Notes under the pieces: generated by a model
What the model was told of the DNA's origin: nothing
The model's input: the letters and a program-made list of their open reading frames with translations, nothing else
The model's database searches: none
Translations under genes and position numbers: made by a program
NCBI RefSeq assembly: GCF_000427335.1
Contig: NZ_ATMR01000124.1
Location: forward strand, 124,001 to 188,000
DNA: 64,000 nt
Source of the DNA: Winogradskyella psychrotolerans RS-3
Lineage (GTDB): Bacteria > Bacteroidota > Bacteroidia > Flavobacteriales > Flavobacteriaceae
Reading direction: 5' to 3'
Shown: piece after piece, positions 17,623-27,429 of the stretch
Layout: every line of letters starts with the position of its first letter
How positions within the stretch are numbered: the first letter of the stretch is position 1

Positions 17623-19521
17623 TTAGTAAGCACGTTCTTTATTTCCTTCGAAAAAATTAATAAAAGCTCTGTTTACAACTCTATTTCCTCCAGGTGTAGG
17701 ATAATCTCCTGTAAAATACCAATCGCCTAAGTTTTTAGGACAGGCTTTGTGCAGATTTTCAACGGGTTGAAAAATAATTTTAACTTCGGCTTTTATGTCT
17801 TCACCACCTAATAAATCCGAAATCTTATCAGAAATTTGTTCATCTGTAAAATTAGCATAAATCTCTTTGACATAATTTACAATATTCTTATCCTTCATAT
17901 GGACTTGCGCTAGACATTTCTTATAAATCTCTTCTACAATATGATACTGATTATTATCTTTTAATAGCTCTAAAGCGGCTTTAAAAGCGATGAGTGTTTC
18001 AAGGTTTGCCATGTCTATACCATAACAATCAATATAGCGTATTTGAGGAGCAGAAGAAACCACAACTATTTTCTTAGGGTTTAATCGGTCCATCATTTTA
18101 ATGATACTCTTTTTAAGCGTTGTACCTCTTACAATACTATCATCAATGATTACTAAGTTGTCTGTAGGTTTTATAACACCATATGTAACATCATAGACGT
18201 GCGCCACTAAATCGTCTCTACTACTATCTTCGGTAATAAAGGTTCTTAGCTTTACATCTTTAATGGCTATTTTCTCAATTCTTGGGCGTTCAGATAAAAT
18301 TTCGGTAACCTTCTCTGCTGATAATTGACCATTACCATTTAATATGGATTCTGTTTTCTTTTCGTTAAGGTGATCTTCAACGGTTTCAATCATACCATAA
18401 AATGAGGTTTCCGCCGTATTAGGTATGTATGAAAACACACTATTTTTAGTGTCATTATTAATCGCTTCAAGGACTTTAGGCATTAATAATCGACCAAGCA
18501 TTTTACGCTCTTGGTAAATTTCAGCATCACTACCACGAGAAAAATAAACGCGTTCAAAAGAACAAGCTTTACGCTCTAACGGCTCTAATATTTTCTTGAT
18601 TTTTGTTTCACCAGATTTTTTGGTGATGATGGCGTGTCCTGGATCTAATTCTTTTACCGATTCAAAAGGGACATTAAATACGGTTTGAATTACAGGGCGT
18701 TCTGATGCTACCACAACAATTTCATCATCTTTATAATAATAAGCTGGTCTAATACCAGAAGGATCTCTTAATACAAAAGAATCTCCATGGCCTAATAAAC
18801 CTGCCATAGCATAACCACCATCCCAATTTTTGGCGGCATGCTTTAATATTTTACCAACTTTTAAACGTTCTGCAATTAATGGAGAACACTCATTTTTATT
18901 GTAACCTTCTTTTTTAAGGTCTTTATAAATTTTTGAAACGGCATCATCTAAAAAATGACCGATTTTTTCCATTACCGTAATGGTGTCGGCTTTCTCTTTT
19001 GGATGCTGACCTATTTCAATAAGATTATCGAAAAGTTCATTAACATTCGTCATGTTAAAGTTACCAGCGACAATAAGGTTTCTATGCATCCAATTGTTTT
19101 GTCTTAAAAACGGATGTACACTTTCTACACTATTTTTACCAAATGTACCATACCTAACATGGCCCAATAATACTTCGCCTATGTACGGAATGTGTTTTTT
19201 CTGTAAATCAACATCGTCTTGGTATTCCGGATGAGTTGTAAGCTCGTGGTTAATACGTTCGTTAATTTGAGCAAAAATATCCTGTATCGGTTGTTGCGCA
19301 ATAGATCGCACTCGACTGATGTAACGTTCTCCGGGCTTCACGTCTAATTTAATACTTGCAAAACCAGCTCCGTCTTGTCCACGGTTGTGCTGTTTTTCCA
19401 TCATTAAATACATTTTGTTAACACCATAGAAAGCACTTCCATACTTTTCTTTATAGTATTCTAATGGTTTTAAAAGTCTAATAAGTGCAATTCCGCACTC
19501 ATGTTTTAACGCATCACTCAT
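17623..19521 (-). CDS. purF: Amidophosphoribosyltransferase
   Basis: First committed step of purine synthesis: PRPP + glutamine to 5-phosphoribosylamine. The N-terminal class II glutaminase domain has a nucleophile at C9 (MSDALKHECGIALI), exposed after propeptide removal, then the RGQDGAG and GHVRYGTFG loops. The C-terminal phosphoribosyltransferase domain has the PRPP loop VIIDDSIVRGTT. At 632 aa it is longer than the E. coli enzyme (about 505), with extra C-terminal sequence (VEEIYKKCLAQ...GDWYFTGDYPTPGGNRVVN) that I associate with the Bacteroidota form. It lies downstream of the PfkB gene on the same strand, with a terminator between them. Confidence 0.92.
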   Translation of the reverse strand: MSDALKHECGIALIRLLKPLEYYKEKYGSAFYGVNKMYLMMEKQHNRGQDGAGFASIKLDVKPGERYISRVRSIAQQPIQDIFAQINERINHELTTHPEYQDDVDLQKKHIPYIGEVLLGHVRYGTFGKNSVESVHPFLRQNNWMHRNLIVAGNFNMTNVNELFDNLIEIGQHPKEKADTITVMEKIGHFLDDAVSKIYKDLKKEGYNKNECSPLIAERLKVGKILKHAAKNWDGGYAMAGLLGHGDSFVLRDPSGIRPAYYYKDDEIVVVASERPVIQTVFNVPFESVKELDPGHAIITKKSGETKIKKILEPLERKACSFERVYFSRGSDAEIYQERKMLGRLLMPKVLEAINNDTKNSVFSYIPNTAETSFYGMIETVEDHLNEKKTESILNGNGQLSAEKVTEILSERPRIEKIAIKDVKLRTFITEDSSRDDLVAHVYDVTYGVIKPTDNLVIIDDSIVRGTTLKKSIIKMMDRLNPKKIVVVSSAPQIRYIDCYGIDMANLETLIAFKAALELLKDNNQYHIVEEIYKKCLAQVHMKDKNIVNYVKEIYANFTDEQISDKISDLLGGEDIKAEVKIIFQPVENLHKACPKNLGDWYFTGDYPTPGGNRVVNRAFINFFEGNKERAY

Positions 19522-19555
19522 GATTAATTTTTTCCGCTATTTATTTTATATGAAA

Positions 19556-19585
19556 TAAAAAACGCGCTCAATTTCTGAGCGCGTT
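19556..19585 (-). terminator. Terminator between the PfkB gene and purF
   Basis: Perfect 10-bp stem AACGCGCTCA/TGAGCGCGTT with a 5-nt loop. On the minus strand it is followed by a T-run. Confidence 0.9.
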
Positions 19586-19588
19586 AGT

Positions 19589-20515
19589 TTATGTTAATTC
19601 TATATCAAATTGAGTCAGACTCTTAAATTGGTCTAGACGTTTGTAAATTTCTTTATCAGTTAAATTTTGCATGCGCTCGGTGCCAAATTTTTCGACACAG
19701 AAGGAGGCAAGCGTTGAGCCGTAGATGACGGCTGTTTTCATATTCTCAAAAGAGAAATCACCCGTTTTAGCTAAATACCCAGCAAAACCACCGGCAAATG
19801 TGTCACCAGCACCTGTTGGATCAAACACTTCTTCTAAAGGCAAAGCAGGAGCGTAGAATACATTATCATCATGAAACAATAAGGCTCCGTGTTCTCCTTT
19901 TTTAATCACTACATATTTTGGACCCATTTCTTGAATCTTTCTTGCGGCAACTACTAAAGAATATTCTCCAGTTAACTGTCTTGCTTCTTCGTCATTAATG
20001 GTAATGACATCGACGTTTTTAATTACAGAAAGCAAATCATCTAAAGCGATGTCCATCCAGAAATTCATAGTGTCTAAAATGGCTAACTTTGGTTTTTTAG
20101 TCATTTGGTTGAGCACACCTTGCTGTACAAGTGGGTGTAAATTACCTAACATCACAACATCTGCATCTTTATAGTTTTCTGGAACAATAGGATTAAAATG
20201 CTCTAAGACATTTAACTCAGTTGTTAACGTGTCACGAGAGTTCATATCGTTATGATACTTGCCACTCCAAAAGAATGTTTTACCGTCTTTTACAATTTCG
20301 ATACCTTCAATATCAACGTTTCTATCTTTTAAAAGATCTAAATATTCTTGAGGAAAATCGCCACCAACAACAGAAACTGCTGCAGAATCTACATTGAAAT
20401 TTGAAGCTGATAAACCTATATAGGTTGCTGCTCCGCCAAGAATTTTATCGGTTTTACCAAAAGGTGTTTCAATAGCATCAAAGGCTACAGTACCAACAAT
20501 TACTAATTTACTCAT
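19589..20515 (-). CDS. PfkB-family sugar/nucleoside kinase
   Basis: The 308-aa ribokinase-fold protein has the N-terminal glycine-rich motif (ILGGAATYIGLSASNF) and the C-terminal signature DPTGAGDTFAGGFAGYLA, whose Asp is the catalytic base. It phosphorylates a sugar or nucleoside with ATP; the exact substrate cannot be told from sequence. Its place next to purF suggests, but does not prove, a purine or ribose link. A -7 promoter element lies 23 nt upstream on the minus strand. Confidence 0.9.
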   Translation of the reverse strand: MSKLVIVGTVAFDAIETPFGKTDKILGGAATYIGLSASNFNVDSAAVSVVGGDFPQEYLDLLKDRNVDIEGIEIVKDGKTFFWSGKYHNDMNSRDTLTTELNVLEHFNPIVPENYKDADVVMLGNLHPLVQQGVLNQMTKKPKLAILDTMNFWMDIALDDLLSVIKNVDVITINDEEARQLTGEYSLVVAARKIQEMGPKYVVIKKGEHGALLFHDDNVFYAPALPLEEVFDPTGAGDTFAGGFAGYLAKTGDFSFENMKTAVIYGSTLASFCVEKFGTERMQNLTDKEIYKRLDQFKSLTQFDIELT

Positions 20516-20537
20516 AAAAGTAGTTTGAATTAAAGTG

Positions 20538-20545
20538 CAAATTTA
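20538..20545 (-). promoter_or_regulatory. -7 promoter element of the PfkB gene
   Basis: TAAATTTG on the minus strand matches TAnnTTTG, about 23 nt before the start codon. Confidence 0.5.
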
Positions 20546-20687
20546 CGTAAAATATATTCCTTGTGAAACATGAAATGCGACATTCCAATTGGGATATAAT
20601 TCTTATTAAAGTAAACCTGCTACCTTTTTAATAGTGTTTAAGATTTGCTAAAAGAGTTTAGCAATCATTATAATTCTGAAACAAAAA

Positions 20688-20714
20688 AAAGCCACAATTT
20701 TTACATTGTGGCTT
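20688..20714 (-). terminator. Terminator of the secreted-protein gene
   Basis: GCCACAAT pairs with ATTGTGGC around a 6-nt loop, with T-runs on both strands. Confidence 0.85.
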
Positions 20715-20739
20715 TTTTGTGTAAGTTTTTTATAAAGTA

Positions 20740-21444
20740 TTATAATTTAACAATACCAATATGCATTAAGTCTCCGCTTACAGCAATCGCAGTATTACCT
20801 ATGAAATAGCTAATATCAACAACATCATTTGCAGCAAAGTCATGTTGAAATGTACCTGAAGCACCAAAAAAATCTTGTGAAGGCAGGTTTACTACACCTC
20901 TTGTTAAATATCCAGTACGGATTCCATTTTTAAATACTCCAAAAACGTATTTTACATTACCAGATTCTAAATTTCTAGTTGCCCAACTTGCATTGATTAA
21001 ATAAGTTCCAGCTTTTAAAATCTTTATTTTTCCATTGCTTACCACTTGAAAATAATCGGTATTGATACTTGTAGTATGACTAGCTCCTAACGGGAAAGAA
21101 TCGAAATTAGATGAATTACTAGTGGTAGGTATACTTCCACCATTTATATTTCTATACATAGTTAAAGATGGTGTGCCTTCTTCTTCAGCAGTTAAACGTT
21201 TCCAACTGTCTGTATAAATTTCTAAACTCTGAGTTGTTGTATTGTAAATGGTAAGACCTTCTGCTGGTGATGCAATAAGATCGCGTTCTGCAGTTGTAAG
21301 TCTAGGTAATAATAGTCCTGCTTCTGTACTTTTTAATTCTAAAATACTTGATGCGTCTGGAGTGTCTGTTCCAATACCTACTTGAGCAAAAGATGCAGTT
21401 GTTAGTATTAAAAATAGACCTATTAGTGTTAAATTTGATTTCAT
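20740..21444 (-). CDS. Secreted protein, C1q/TNF-like C-terminal fold
   Basis: The 234-aa protein has a signal peptide (MKSNLTLIGLFLILTTASFAQ). A segment VGIGTDTPDASSILELKSTE...GLLLPRLTTAERDLIASPAEGLTIYNTTT follows; it is common in Bacteroidota surface and tail-fibre-like proteins. The C-terminal 110 residues are predicted to be all-beta and end in MHIGIVKL, resembling C1q/TNF jelly-roll domains. The function is unknown; exposure outside the cell is likely. No sorting domain is seen. Confidence 0.7.
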   Translation of the reverse strand: MKSNLTLIGLFLILTTASFAQVGIGTDTPDASSILELKSTEAGLLLPRLTTAERDLIASPAEGLTIYNTTTQSLEIYTDSWKRLTAEEEGTPSLTMYRNINGGSIPTTSNSSNFDSFPLGASHTTSINTDYFQVVSNGKIKILKAGTYLINASWATRNLESGNVKYVFGVFKNGIRTGYLTRGVVNLPSQDFFGASGTFQHDFAANDVVDISYFIGNTAIAVSGDLMHIGIVKL

Positions 21445-21833
21445 TTTTGTTATAATTAAGGGGATTTAGCGACAAATAAACATTAAAAATTTAAAGAATC
21501 AAACTTCATAGACAATTATTTAAAAATGAGCGGTTATGCTTTATAAACCGTGTTTAGGTAGAAAAAACACTAATATTTTTAATATATAGGATGTTATGTT
21601 ATTGACATAGTGGTTTTTAATTCGGTAAAATTAGATTCGAAGGTTGAATTTGAATTTCAGATTTAGATAAAAATTATAAAATACTTAGTTTTTCATTTTA
21701 TATTTTGTAATCTATTGAATTTTAGTGGTTAAGATGTATTAGTGTCTATTGCGGAGTATAATTAAATATTGTTTCATTTGAATAATAAGAATTATTAGCG
21801 TTTATTGCGCGTTCCCATTAAAACTTAACTCAT
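21445..21833. other. AT-rich intergenic region without recognised features
   Basis: This 389-bp gap lies between two divergent secreted-protein genes and should hold both promoters, but I see no clear -7/-33 pair, repeat or RNA structure. Confidence 0.5.
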
Positions 21834-23402
21834 ATGAAATACAATTTTTTAATATTATTTTCAATACTTTATTGTTTAAATCTTAACGCTCAAGATTTAT
21901 CAAAAACAATGACTGTTGCTCCTGGTACTTCAATTTCAATTGCAGCTGGTACAACACTATCCGCAGCAGAATTAAACCTTAAATCTACTTCAGATAGTTT
22001 TTCTAGTGTTATGTTAGATGGGACTATTACTCCATCAACAGTAGTTAATTACGACCGATATGTCAATGTTGTAGGAACTTCTGGAGTAAATGGCGGTAAT
22101 GATTTAATTTCATTGCCAGTTAAAACTTCGGTTGCCACTTTTGGTGATTTTTTAAATTATAGTGCAGATTATGGTTCAACAACAAATTCAGCAACAATGC
22201 CAACTAATGGTTCTGTTTATGCTTTTGGTCCTTATGATAATGGTAACAGATCTTACACTAACTATGCATCAGCTACAGTAGGTAATGGAGACGTCTTAGA
22301 ACGTGCTGTTGGTTATAGAGCAGCGACTAATTTAGGTGGCACTTTAAGATTTACAGGTACAATTTCTAAGGTTACAGAAACGGTTAGTATAACAACAGCT
22401 GAGGAATATAAATGGAACTCTGTTGGAAATCCATACCCTACCTATTTAGATTCACAAGCGTTTTTAACAGAAAATGCATCAAGTTTAGATGAAGAGGCTG
22501 GAGCTATATACGCTTATAATAATGGAGCAGGGTCTGGACCTGGGGTTATAGGGAACTTTACTATAATAAACGATTTAGTAAATACAACGTGGAAGATTGC
22601 ACCTGGCCAAGGATTTTTAGTTGCTAATGCTGGTACTACACCAAATGACATCAACTTTACCACTTCGATGCGTGTGTTTAGTGGTGAGGATGATTTTATA
22701 GCAGGAAGAGATGAAAATGTGAATCAAATGTTGAGGTTAAAAGCAGAACACTCCAACGCTAACTTTGCGACAGAGATTTATTTTAATAATAATTCTAGCA
22801 TAGGATTAGATCCTGGTTATGATGCCAGACTTTTTGGAGAGTCTTCACTTAGTTTTTCATTATACTCGCATTTAGTGGAAGATAATGTTGGCACAAGTAT
22901 GGCAATTCAAAGTTTAGGGACTTCAGACGTTAATGATGTTGTAATTCCTTTAGGGCTTAAAGTAGCACAAGGACAACAAGTAACGCTCAGTATTGAGAAT
23001 ACGACGTTGCCAAACGATGTTGAAGTGTATCTTGAAGATAATCTTACAAATACATTTACCTTATTAAATGAAGGTAATTATACGTTTGTTGCAAATACAA
23101 CGCTAGCAGGAACTGGACGGTTTTATTTAAGAGTTGGTAATTCAACATTGTCTCAAATTGATAATGCGCTTAACAGCTTAAATCTATATGCAGCTAATCA
23201 GAAGATTTTTGTAAAAGGTCAATTATTAGAAACAACACAAGTTGATGTGTATGATACATTAGGACGTTTAGTAATGGGCTCTAGTTTAGAAACAGGATCT
23301 CATACAAATGAAATTGACGCGACACAATTAAATGCTGGTATCTATGTGGTTAAATTAACTAATGGAAAACAAGAACTTACCAAAAAAGTGATTCTTAAAT
23401 AA
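21834..23402 (+). CDS. T9SS type A sorting domain-containing secreted protein
   Basis: The 522-aa protein has a signal peptide (MKYNFLILFSILYCLNLNAQ), a long beta-rich region without recognised enzyme motifs and a C-terminal T9SS type A domain of about 75 residues (LNLYAANQKIFVKGQLLETTQVDVYDTLG cores...NAGIYVVKL...KKVILK). It should be exported through type IX secretion and attached to or released from the surface. The N-terminal half (GTSISIAAGTTLSAAELNLKS) resembles proteins of this family with no assigned function. A strong terminator follows. Confidence 0.85.
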   Translation: MKYNFLILFSILYCLNLNAQDLSKTMTVAPGTSISIAAGTTLSAAELNLKSTSDSFSSVMLDGTITPSTVVNYDRYVNVVGTSGVNGGNDLISLPVKTSVATFGDFLNYSADYGSTTNSATMPTNGSVYAFGPYDNGNRSYTNYASATVGNGDVLERAVGYRAATNLGGTLRFTGTISKVTETVSITTAEEYKWNSVGNPYPTYLDSQAFLTENASSLDEEAGAIYAYNNGAGSGPGVIGNFTIINDLVNTTWKIAPGQGFLVANAGTTPNDINFTTSMRVFSGEDDFIAGRDENVNQMLRLKAEHSNANFATEIYFNNNSSIGLDPGYDARLFGESSLSFSLYSHLVEDNVGTSMAIQSLGTSDVNDVVIPLGLKVAQGQQVTLSIENTTLPNDVEVYLEDNLTNTFTLLNEGNYTFVANTTLAGTGRFYLRVGNSTLSQIDNALNSLNLYAANQKIFVKGQLLETTQVDVYDTLGRLVMGSSLETGSHTNEIDATQLNAGIYVVKLTNGKQELTKKVILK

Positions 23403-23425
23403 TTTTAAGAAACGTTATAATTTTA

Positions 23426-23470
23426 AAGGGTTAGTTATTAAATCTTAATTTAATAACTAACCCTTTTTTT
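23426..23470 (+). terminator. Long terminator after the T9SS cargo gene
   Basis: Perfect 18-bp stem (23426-23443 with 23448-23465), 4-nt loop and T7 tail. Confidence 0.93.
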
Positions 23471-23568
23471 GTACCATTCTTTAAGATTAAATAAAGTAAC
23501 ATTCTAAAGTCACTGTGATCTCAATAAGGTGTTTTTAGCCGACTTAGAGTATTATACAGCGTGCATTG

Positions 23569-24209
23569 TTACTTTCTGCCAAAATCCGCAGGAATCTCTC
23601 CCCAAGCCTTTGTTTCCCACTTTACAATAGTGGTAGTATATTCATTGGTTTTTAGCCACTGCACTGCACGATCTACTAAATCGTAAACCGGTTTATTTTT
23701 GGCACTACGTTTTAGCTTCGAATTACACGTTTTTTTGCGTACCCAACTCATAGCGGTTCTAGAATCTGTATACATAATACGCTCGCTCTTATGTTGCTTA
23801 AGAAAGGCTAAACCATGAACTAAGGCTAAAAACTCACCTATATTATTAGTGCCTTGTTCAAAAGGACCTTGAATAAAGAGCTGTTTTTTTGTCTTTGTAT
23901 CCACTCCTCTATATTCCATAATGCCAGGATTTCCGCTTGAAGCGGCATCTACTGATATAGAATTATAATTAGGCAGACCTATTTTTTTAAGTTCAGCATC
24001 AGAAAGTCCACTCGAAAACGATTTATTCTTTCCTATATAGTCAAAGTAATTCCCTTCTAATGCTTTTTCGGCTTCATCACGCGTAGCGAATGATTTGTAT
24101 TGTGCGCCTTGGTAATCTTTAATTTGGGCTTTACAGGCGTTCCAAGTATTAAAGACTCCTTTTTTATGGCCTTGCCAAACGGTATAATATTTTTTTTCTT
24201 TTTGCTCAT
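23569..24209 (-). pseudogene. rnhA: Ribonuclease H (viroplasmin-like N-terminus), frameshifted
   Basis: The C-terminal RNase HI domain reads GPFEQGTNNIGEFLALVHGLAFL...YTDSRTAMSWV, with acidic active-site residues. Upstream in the same frame are NSISVDAASSGNPG, with the first catalytic Asp, and the viroplasmin-like YYTVWQGHKKGVFNTWNACK region. The ATG at 24209 (MSKKKK) is out of frame by one base: the A-run (T8 on the plus strand, 24190-24197) needs one more base. Restored, it is about 213 aa. It removes RNA from RNA-DNA hybrids. A GGGAGG sequence precedes the start, probably by chance as part of a hairpin. Sequencing error is likely. Confidence 0.85.
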
Positions 24210-24234
24210 GTTTACCTCCCGTGAAAACGGGAGT

Positions 24235-24302
24235 CTCTTTGTGTTATTCTGAACGGAATTAAGCATCTATAAAAGATGCTTCGACTTGCTCAGTATGACA
24301 TC
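24235..24302. repeat. REP-like element between rnhA and purN
   Basis: GTGTTATTCTGAACGGAATT, an AAGCATC-TATAAAA-GATGCTT hairpin and GACTTGCTCAGTATGACA make up the usual flavobacterial element. Confidence 0.6.
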
Positions 24303-24306
24303 TGAA

Positions 24307-24873
24307 TTATTGATTTAATGTTTTCTCAACCACCTTAGGAAAGTGCTCCATTTCCAATAAATGAATCTTTTCAGCGACATCTTCTGCTGAATCTGTCGAC
24401 AAAACAGTGCATTTTGCTTGAAAAATAATGGCTCCTTCGTCATAATTTTCGTTTACATAATGTATCGTAATGCCAGTTTCGGTCTCTTTATTTTCCACAA
24501 CAGCGTTATGAACATTCATTCCATACATACCCTTTCCTCCATATTTTGGCAGTAATGCAGGGTGTATATTTATCACTTTATTAGGATATGCTTTGAGTAT
24601 GAACTCTGGAAACTTCCAGAGAAAACCAGCTAACACAATAAGATCTGGTTGAGATGTTTTTAGGATGTTTAAGACATCTTCAGACTTAGAGAAAGCAATC
24701 CTATTGAATGATAAGGCGCTAATATTTAGTTTTTTACAGCGATCCAAAACTTTGGCATGAGGATTGTTAGTTAGTACTTGGATAACAGACGCATTATCGC
24801 TGTTGTGAAAAAACTTAATTAAATTTTCAGCATTAGAGCCACTTCCGGACGCAAAAATTACAACACGTTTCAT
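24307..24873 (-). CDS. purN: Phosphoribosylglycinamide formyltransferase
   Basis: At 188 aa this is the usual length. It transfers a formyl group from 10-formyl-THF to GAR, the third step of purine synthesis. The phosphate-binding loop is FASGSGSNAENLI near the N-terminus. The catalytic triad region is INIHPALLPKYGGKGMYGMNVHNAV (Asn and His) followed by ETGITIHYVNENYDEGAII (Asp). It is divergent from acpP and separate from purF in this window. Confidence 0.95.
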   Translation of the reverse strand: MKRVVIFASGSGSNAENLIKFFHNSDNASVIQVLTNNPHAKVLDRCKKLNISALSFNRIAFSKSEDVLNILKTSQPDLIVLAGFLWKFPEFILKAYPNKVINIHPALLPKYGGKGMYGMNVHNAVVENKETETGITIHYVNENYDEGAIIFQAKCTVLSTDSAEDVAEKIHLLEMEHFPKVVEKTLNQ

Positions 24874-25015
24874 TTACAGGTATATTTCTTCAAATTATTC
24901 AAACAAAAAAAGAATAATAATTAACAATTAGGGTATAACTTAAAATACTTCTGTTTATTTTTACTAAATTAAAAACACATTTTATCGGTAAAGATGAATA
25001 TTCAAATAAAGTTTT

Positions 25016-25023
25016 TATTTTTG
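25016..25023 (+). promoter_or_regulatory. -7 promoter element of acpP-fabF
   Basis: TATTTTTG lies 30 nt before the acpP ATG. No clear -33 box. Confidence 0.45.
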
Positions 25024-25053
25024 CCATCTAATTAAAACTTAAATTAAAAAATT

Positions 25054-25287
25054 ATGTCAGACATTGCATCACGAGTAAAAGCGATTATCGTAGATAAATT
25101 AGGTGTTGATGAAAACGAAGTTGTAACTGAAGCAAGCTTCACAAACGATTTAGGAGCGGATTCATTAGATACTGTAGAATTAATAATGGAATTCGAAAAA
25201 GAATTCGATATTCAAATACCAGACGATCAAGCTGAGAACATTGCTACAGTTGGTCAAGCGGTTTCTTATATAGAAGGAGCAAAATAA
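25054..25287 (+). CDS. acpP: Acyl carrier protein
   Basis: The 77-aa acidic four-helix protein has the [13 protein letters not shown] motif. S37 carries the 4'-phosphopantetheine arm that holds growing acyl chains in fatty-acid synthesis. It lies 13 nt upstream of fabF, its condensing enzyme, as in most bacteria, and they almost certainly form one operon. Confidence 0.98.
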   Translation: MSDIASRVKAIIVDKLGVDENEVVTEASFTNDLGADSLDTVELIMEFEKEFDIQIPDDQAENIATVGQAVSYIEGAK

Positions 25288-25300
25288 TAACTCAAATTTT

Positions 25301-26551
25301 ATGGAATTAAAGCGAGTCGTAGTAACGGGTTTAGGTGCACTTACGCCAATAGGAAACACAATAGATGAATATTGGGATGCTCTTATTAATGGTAAAAGTG
25401 GTGCCGCTCGTGTAACACATTTTGACCCTGAAAAGTTCAAGACAAAGTTCGCTTGTGAAATAAAAAACTTTGAGGTTACTGACTTTATTGATAGAAAGTT
25501 GGCAAAGCGAATGGATAAGTTTTCACAGTATGCAATGGTCGCTTCGGATGAAGCAATTGCAGACTCGAAACTAGATTTAGACGCTGTAAACAAATTAAGA
25601 GTCGGAGTCATTTGGGGAGCTGGTATTGGTGGTTTAGAAACATTTCAAGAAGAAGTGTTAAACTTTGCTGCTGGTGACGGAACACCCCGATTCAACCCGT
25701 TCTTCATTCCAAAAATGATTGCTGATATAGCGCCAGGAAACATATCTATAAAATATGGTTTTATGGGTCCTAACTATACTACCGTATCTGCATGTGCGTC
25801 TTCTGCAAATTCAATGATCGATGCCTTAAACACAATTCGTTTAGGTACTTGTGACGTGATTATTACAGGAGGAAGTGAAGCTGCAGTTACTATCGCTGGT
25901 ATGGGAGGGTTTAATGCTATGCATGCTATGAGTACGCGAAATGATGATCCACAAACAGCTTCTAGACCATTTGATGCTAACCGCGACGGTTTTGTATTAG
26001 GTGAAGGTGCTGGTGCGATTATCTTAGAAGAGTATGAGCATGCTAAAGCAAGAGGAGCTAAAATCTACGCAGAAGTTGTAGGTGGAGGTTTATCTTCAGA
26101 TGCCTATCATATGACAGCCCCACATCCTGACGGAATTGGTGTTGTTGCGGTAATGAAAAATTGTTTAGAAAATGCTGGTTTAAATCCTGAAGATGTAGAT
26201 CATATTAATACACACGGAACTTCGACACCTTTAGGTGATGTTGCCGAGTTAAAAGCTATATCTGAAGTATTTGGCAGTCATGCTAAAAACATTAATATTA
26301 ATTCAACAAAATCGATGACAGGTCACTTGTTGGGTGCTGCTGGAGCTATTGAGTCTATTGCCTCTATATTAGCTATGCAGCATGGTATTGTACCACCAAC
26401 AATCAACCACGAAACGGTTGACGAAAACATCGATCCAGAATTAAACTTAACGCTCAATAAAGCTCAGAAACGAGATATTAAAGTCGCGATGAGTAATACC
26501 TTTGGATTTGGCGGACACAACGCCTGTGTATTATTTAAAAAACTAGATTAA
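25301..26551 (+). CDS. fabF: Beta-ketoacyl-ACP synthase II
   Basis: The 416-aa thiolase-fold condensing enzyme elongates acyl-ACP with malonyl-ACP. The catalytic Cys165 is in SACASSANS, with His305 in NTHGTSTPLGD and His342 in KSMTGHLLGAAG, the full Cys-His-His triad. It begins MELKRVVVTGLGALTP. It lies between acpP (13 nt) and the RNase III gene (6 nt), a common flavobacterial gene order. Confidence 0.97.
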   Translation: MELKRVVVTGLGALTPIGNTIDEYWDALINGKSGAARVTHFDPEKFKTKFACEIKNFEVTDFIDRKLAKRMDKFSQYAMVASDEAIADSKLDLDAVNKLRVGVIWGAGIGGLETFQEEVLNFAAGDGTPRFNPFFIPKMIADIAPGNISIKYGFMGPNYTTVSACASSANSMIDALNTIRLGTCDVIITGGSEAAVTIAGMGGFNAMHAMSTRNDDPQTASRPFDANRDGFVLGEGAGAIILEEYEHAKARGAKIYAEVVGGGLSSDAYHMTAPHPDGIGVVAVMKNCLENAGLNPEDVDHINTHGTSTPLGDVAELKAISEVFGSHAKNININSTKSMTGHLLGAAGAIESIASILAMQHGIVPPTINHETVDENIDPELNLTLNKAQKRDIKVAMSNTFGFGGHNACVLFKKLD

Positions 26552-26557
26552 TCCTGA

Positions 26558-27297
26558 ATGAGTTTCATTCGTAACATATTAAATTCCCGTTCTCAAGAAG
26601 ACGGGAATTTTTTTTAAAAATTAAGGATATCCTTGGGTTCAAACCTAAGACTAAAGCACTCTACATCACTGCTTTTACCCACCGTTCTATGAATTTAAAG
26701 GACGATAAAGGTAATACCATTAATTATGAGCGCTTAGAATTTGTTGGTGATGCCATACTAGGGTCTGTAATTGCTGCATATCTATTTGAAAAAGTACCGC
26801 ATGGTGATGAAGGCTATCTCACAAAAATGCGTTCTAAGGTTGTTAGTAGAGAACATCTTAATAAATTAGGTGAAGAGTTAGGACTTATAAATCTTGTTGA
26901 AAGTAAAATTCCAACATCTAATTTTGGAAATAACATTCATGGTAATCTTTTTGAAGCTTTAGTTGGTGCTATTTACTTAGATAAAGGCTATCGTTTTTGC
27001 GAAAAATTTATTTACAAACGAGTTATTAATCCGCATGTAGATATTGAATCTTTAGAAGGTAAAGTTATTAGCTATAAAAGTTTACTAATAGAGTGGTGCC
27101 AAAAAGAGAAGAATACTTTTGATTACGATGTGTATGAAGATACAGGTAAGGATGAGTTAAAGCATTTTTCAGTAAAACTGACGATAAATAATAAAGTAGT
27201 TTCTAAAGCTAGGGCAACATCCAAGAAAAAAGCAGAAGAAAAGGCATCTAAACGCGCATTTTTTGCTTTACAAAATCAAATCACTAAGCTACAATAG
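26558..27297 (+). pseudogene. rnc: Ribonuclease III, N-terminus frameshifted
   Basis: The long frame from 26689 contains the RNase III signature ERLEFVGDAILG, the second half-site (GNLFEALVGAIYLDKG) and a C-terminal double-stranded RNA-binding domain (SYKSLLIEWCQKEK...KKKAEEKASKRAFFAL). The true start is ATG 26558 (MSFIRNILNSRSQEDGNFF), and the frame to KIKDILGFKPKTKALYITAFTHRSMN needs one extra T in the T8 run at 26608-26615. The enzyme processes rRNA and structured mRNA. The same place holds a CCCGT/ACGGG hairpin plus T-run that could act as an attenuator after fabF. One-base homopolymer loss is the likely cause of the break. Confidence 0.88.
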
Positions 27298-27429
27298 TAT
27301 TTAATCTCTTAACAGAATTAAATCAACAGAACTATAACGTTTTCGTAGATTTTGAGAGCTAATCTTAGCATTTTCTTAATAAACTTACGTTATTATTATA
27401 CTATATTTACACTTCAAAGTTATAATTGT

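Noticed and set aside
24057..24266. Separate 69-aa basic protein upstream of RNase H
   Set aside because: It is the out-of-frame N-terminus of rnhA; the viroplasmin-like sequence appears in the next frame.
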